Shown in pieces: positions 41,343 through 43,965 of a stretch of DNA of 43,965 nt (positions are counted from its first letter, which is position 1; each line of letters starts with the position of its first letter). Source of the DNA: Sulfurimonas sp. GTDB lineage: Bacteria; Campylobacterota; Campylobacteria; Campylobacterales; Sulfurimonadaceae. Where the stretch lies: assembly GCF_023229025.1 (NCBI RefSeq), contig NZ_JALOAA010000016.1, positions 1 to 43,965 of the forward strand, read 5' to 3'. Under the pieces are notes generated by a model that was given only the letters and a program-made list of their open reading frames with translations, was not told the origin of the DNA and did no database searches. The translations under genes were made by a program, and so were the position numbers.

Positions 41343-43565
41343 TTACTCTATATCTTCAATCGGTATTCTTGCTTTACATTTTATACATTCGTAAACCTCT
41401 TTGCCTCGGTAAGTTCTTCTTGCCAAAGATCCATCGCAGCCGCTCTCTTTACACTTGATAGTTGTAGGCTCGAATTTTGAGATAAATTTACAATCAGGAT
41501 AGTTCTCACATCCCCAAAACGGACCTCGTCTTGAGTTTTTAAGGCTTATTTTACCACCGCAATCAGGACATGGAGTCTCGCTTATCTTCTCCTCAACATT
41601 TATACTTTTTGTGTTTTTACACTCAGGATAACCGCTACATGCTAAAAACTGACCGTTTCTACCACTCTTTACAACCATCTCCTTGCCGCATTTATTACAA
41701 ATTTCATCGCTTGACTCAGAGTTTGACGACTCTTTATCGCCATCACTACTTTCAACTTGTTCAGTATATTTACACTTTGGAAAGCCGCTACATGCAATAA
41801 ACTCCCCAAATCTACCTGAACGAAGAAGCAACTCTTCACCACACTTAGGACAAGCACGACCAAGAGGTTTAGCAACTTTTAGAGAGACTATTTTCTCTTT
41901 ACCTTCCGCAATTTGCTCTAAAAACGGAAAATAGAAATCGCTTAATAGCTTCTGCCAATCATTCTGACCTTCTGCTACTTCATCTAGCTTCTCCTCCATG
42001 TTCGCAGTAAAAGAGACATCTACTATATTTGCAAAATTCTTCTCTAAAATTTCTGTGACGGTAAATGCCATCTCTGTAGGGATAATCTGCTTTTTCTCGA
42101 TTGTAACATAAGTTCTATTGCTAAGAGTTGCAATTGTCGGAGCATATGTTGATGGACGCCCAATTCCTTCACTTTCAAGTTTTTTAATAAGCGCCGCCTC
42201 AGAGTAACGAGCTGGGGGCTCTGTAAAGTGCTGCTCCTGTTTTACTTTTTGTATCTCGGCTGCTTCGCCCTCTTTGAGTGTTGGAAGAAGTTTGTCTTTA
42301 TCCTCCGTTCCCGTGAGAGCGTAAAAACCATCAAAAATAAGTTTTCTTCCACTCGCTCTATATTCGTTCTCTTTACCGCTAAAGATAATGCTCTGCTGCT
42401 CAAAGATAGCATCATTCATCTGACATGCCATAAATCTCTCATATATTAGACGGTAGAGTTTAATCTCATCGGGTTTTAAAAAGCTCTGTGCAACCTCTGG
42501 AGTAAATTGCAACACTGTAGGACGAATTGCCTCATGAGCCTCTTGAGCACCTTTTGCTTTTTTGGTATAAGTTTTAGGCTCTTTTGGAAGATACTTTTTG
42601 CCGAATCTGCTCTCAATTACGCCACGAACAGCGCTTACTGCTTCATGTGAGAGGTTTAGTGAGTCTGTTCTCATGTATGTAATAACACCACTTGTCCCGC
42701 TTGGAGTTTTTACACCCTCATAAAGAGCTTGAGCTACCATCATTGTTTTTTTAGGAGTAAATCCGAGTTTGCTTGAAGCAGTCTGTTGAAGAGTAGATGT
42801 CATAAACGGTGGCGGAGTTGAACTCTTTCTCTTTTTTGTCTCAATTTTTGATATGACAAAAGAGTCAGCTTTGACACTATCAACTATTGCGTCCGCTTCT
42901 TTTTTATTTGTAATTGATAGTTTTGAGAGCTTGCTTTGTTTATGTGAGGTTAGAGTTGCTTCTATATCTTTTTTAAAGAGCGTGTCTATTGTCCAGTACT
43001 CCTGTGGAACAAACGCTTTAATCTCACGCTCACGATCTACTACAAGCTTTAGAGTTGAGGATTGAACACGACCTGCTGAGAGCCCTTTTTGTATTTTTGA
43101 ACTTAGAAGCGGAGAGAGTTTGTATCCCACAACACGGTCAAGAATACGTCGTGCTTGCTGGGCGTTTACCATATCCATGTCTATTTTACGAGCGTTTTGC
43201 AAAGCGTTTTTTATCGCAGTTTTTGTTATTTCATGAAAAACTATTCTAGGAAGTGTCTGGGGGTCTCTTTTGATAGCATGAGCTATATGCCACCCAATTG
43301 CCTCACCCTCGCGGTCCTCATCGGTTGCGATATATATTGTATCACTCTTCTTTGCTAAGGTATTTATCTCCTTTACCGTTGCCGCATTCTCTTTAGCAAC
43401 GCTATAGGTAGGAACAAGATGATTCTCTTCATCTATGCTTATTCCAAAACGTGATTTGGGCAGATCTCGTATATGCCCCTTAGAAGCTATAACCTCATAC
43501 TCTTTGCCTAGAAAGTTTTTAATGGTCTTGGCTTTAGCGGGTGATTCGACGATAATTAAGTTCAA
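41343..43565 (-). CDS. topA: DNA topoisomerase I
   Basis: TopA relaxes negative supercoils. The 740-residue protein has the TOPRIM core (IVESPAKAKT, DEDREGEA), the catalytic tyrosine Y297 in ITYMRTDS, and a C-terminal set of four zinc-ribbon-like modules (CPKCG...CSGFPKC, CNKCG...CSGYPEC, CPDCG...CENYPDC and a final CKESGC/CIKCK). The start is TTG 43565 with AGGA upstream; no ATG is nearby. It is the first gene of a six-gene minus-strand operon. Confidence 0.96.
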   Translation of the reverse strand: MNLIIVESPAKAKTIKNFLGKEYEVIASKGHIRDLPKSRFGISIDEENHLVPTYSVAKENAATVKEINTLAKKSDTIYIATDEDREGEAIGWHIAHAIKRDPQTLPRIVFHEITKTAIKNALQNARKIDMDMVNAQQARRILDRVVGYKLSPLLSSKIQKGLSAGRVQSSTLKLVVDREREIKAFVPQEYWTIDTLFKKDIEATLTSHKQSKLSKLSITNKKEADAIVDSVKADSFVISKIETKKRKSSTPPPFMTSTLQQTASSKLGFTPKKTMMVAQALYEGVKTPSGTSGVITYMRTDSLNLSHEAVSAVRGVIESRFGKKYLPKEPKTYTKKAKGAQEAHEAIRPTVLQFTPEVAQSFLKPDEIKLYRLIYERFMACQMNDAIFEQQSIIFSGKENEYRASGRKLIFDGFYALTGTEDKDKLLPTLKEGEAAEIQKVKQEQHFTEPPARYSEAALIKKLESEGIGRPSTYAPTIATLSNRTYVTIEKKQIIPTEMAFTVTEILEKNFANIVDVSFTANMEEKLDEVAEGQNDWQKLLSDFYFPFLEQIAEGKEKIVSLKVAKPLGRACPKCGEELLLRSGRFGEFIACSGFPKCKYTEQVESSDGDKESSNSESSDEICNKCGKEMVVKSGRNGQFLACSGYPECKNTKSINVEEKISETPCPDCGGKISLKNSRRGPFWGCENYPDCKFISKFEPTTIKCKESGCDGSLARRTYRGKEVYECIKCKARIPIEDIE

Positions 43566-43588
43566 ATAGTTTTCCTATTGTGCTATAC

Positions 43589-43594
43589 ATTATA
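43589..43594 (-). promoter_or_regulatory. -10 element of topA
   Basis: On the minus strand a TATAAT lies about 24 bases before the TTG start in an AT-rich region. There is no clear -35 element. Confidence 0.35.
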
Positions 43595-43684
43595 TATAGT
43601 ATAGTTATTTTTAAGTTCGCAAGTGTAGCAAAAAAAGTATAAATTGTAAAAAGATAGATTTTACAAAGAAACTTCAAAAGTTAC

Positions 43685-43711
43685 TAAACTTATTTTTTTA
43701 AGTGACGATTT
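43685..43711 (+). promoter_or_regulatory. Sigma-28 (FliA) promoter of the flagellin gene
   Basis: TAAA (43685-43688) is followed 17 bases later by CGATTT (43706-43711), preceded by GA. This matches the FliA pattern TAAA-N15-GCCGATAA, with the Campylobacter-type CGAT-T-T at -10. Transcription would start near 43716-43718 and leave a leader of about 70 bases. Confidence 0.75.
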
Positions 43712-43723
43712 AGTACTCGTCGG

Positions 43724-43780
43724 GACATGGAAGTCAAGATAAAATTTAATGAGAGCCAAAAGCTCTTGACCCAAAAAGGA
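43724..43780 (+). promoter_or_regulatory. Flagellin mRNA leader with hairpins and two ANGGA motifs
   Basis: A small hairpin (GAC / GTC, loop ATGGAA) lies at 43724-43735. A second hairpin (AGAGC / GCTCT, loop CAAAA) lies at 43752-43766. ANGGA motifs occur at 43727-43731 (ATGGA) and in the ribosome binding site at 43776-43780 (AAGGA). This spacing resembles CsrA-repressed flagellin leaders in Campylobacter and Bacillus. The role is inferred. Confidence 0.4.
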
Positions 43781-43786
43781 TTTATC

Positions 43787-43965
43787 ATGGGATTTAGAAT
43801 AAACACAAATATAGGTGCAATGAATGCACATATGTATGCAACAAAGAATAATGTCGGACTAGATAAAAGTCTTAATTCACTAAGTTCAGGTTTGAGAATT
43901 AATAAAGCTGCTGATGATTCGGCTGGTTTGGCAATAGCAAATAAGCTCTCAGCTCAATCAAACGG
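43787..43965 (+). CDS. Flagellin, N-terminal part, cut by the window end
   Basis: The readable 59 codons (opening MGFRINTNIGAMNAH, then LNSLSSGLRINKAADDSAG) match the conserved D0/D1 helix of flagellin, the filament subunit exported by the flagellar apparatus. RBS AAGGA lies six bases before the ATG. Whether it is FlaA or FlaB cannot be told from the N-terminus, although a FliA promoter is more typical of the major flagellin FlaA. Confidence 0.95.
   Translation, partial: MGFRINTNIGAMNAHMYATKNNVGLDKSLNSLSSGLRINKAADDSAGLAIANKLSAQSN

Noticed and set aside
1..43965. CRISPR arrays, rRNA genes, insertion sequences
   Set aside because: No regularly spaced repeats, no rRNA-like sequence and no transposase reading frame were found on reading both strands.

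Overview
The window looks like chromosomal DNA of a Campylobacterota (Epsilonproteobacteria) bacterium, most like a Sulfurimonas-type sulfur oxidiser. The evidence is AT-rich sequence with tightly overlapping genes, an outer membrane protein of a Campylobacterota-restricted family, an FqrB-type flavodoxin/quinone reductase otherwise known from Helicobacter, a short BioB, a stand-alone FlhB C-terminal (FlhX-like) protein and a flagellin gene behind a sigma-28 promoter. The genus is an inference from memory of these families, not a database match. Both window ends cut genes: dxr at the left and a flagellin at the right.

Layout. 1-3124: dxr (5' end missing), an orphan D12-type adenine methyltransferase, an unlisted 41-residue membrane protein and tsaD, all packed as one operon. 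3125-4678: tpx and an outer membrane protein. 4683-7686 (minus): a DUF234 protein followed by tex, whose real start seems to be a non-ATG codon. 7804-7879: tRNA-Arg(CCT). 7927-9731: a FliK-like protein and an FlhX-like protein. 9728-11202 (minus): rmuC and a small helical protein. 11282-16813: a degenerate EAL/HDOD protein, YwbE, DbpA helicase, a PAS/degenerate-GGDEF protein and an apparently active CHASE-PAS-GGDEF diguanylate cyclase. 16870-20741 (minus): gltX, a serine hydrolase and an ABC-F ATPase. 20841-23540: a SurA-like chaperone, dCMP deaminase, a cysteine-less IscU-like protein, ArsC (minus) and a CopD-like membrane protein.

23554-32153 is the most coherent block: a divergent sulfur-assimilation locus. 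An Rrf2 regulator and one DUF4395 membrane protein run left. A second DUF4395 protein, cysteine synthase, a DUF2061 protein, APS reductase, CysD, CysN, a siroheme sulfite reductase and a class-V PLP enzyme run right. The two promoters face away from each other, and each -35 region carries the same heptamer in opposite orientation. Sulfate would be activated by CysDN to APS, reduced directly by the iron-sulfur type CysH (no APS kinase is present), reduced to sulfide by the siroheme enzyme and fixed by cysteine synthase. The membrane proteins and the PLP enzyme have no assigned role and are the best candidates for something new here.

32211-43565: upp, a methyltransferase, beta-carbonic anhydrase, a coupled methyltransferase/AsnB-like pair (minus) whose AsnB has lost parts of its glutaminase site, fqrB, and a six-gene minus-strand run (topA, phosphoesterase, bioB, CPA2 antiporter, an unknown periplasmic protein, a thioredoxin-fold protein) ending at a hairpin terminator. 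43566-43965: the topA/flagellin intergenic region and the start of the flagellin gene. I see no insertion sequence, prophage, CRISPR array or rRNA, and no gene-free stretch longer than about 300 bases.
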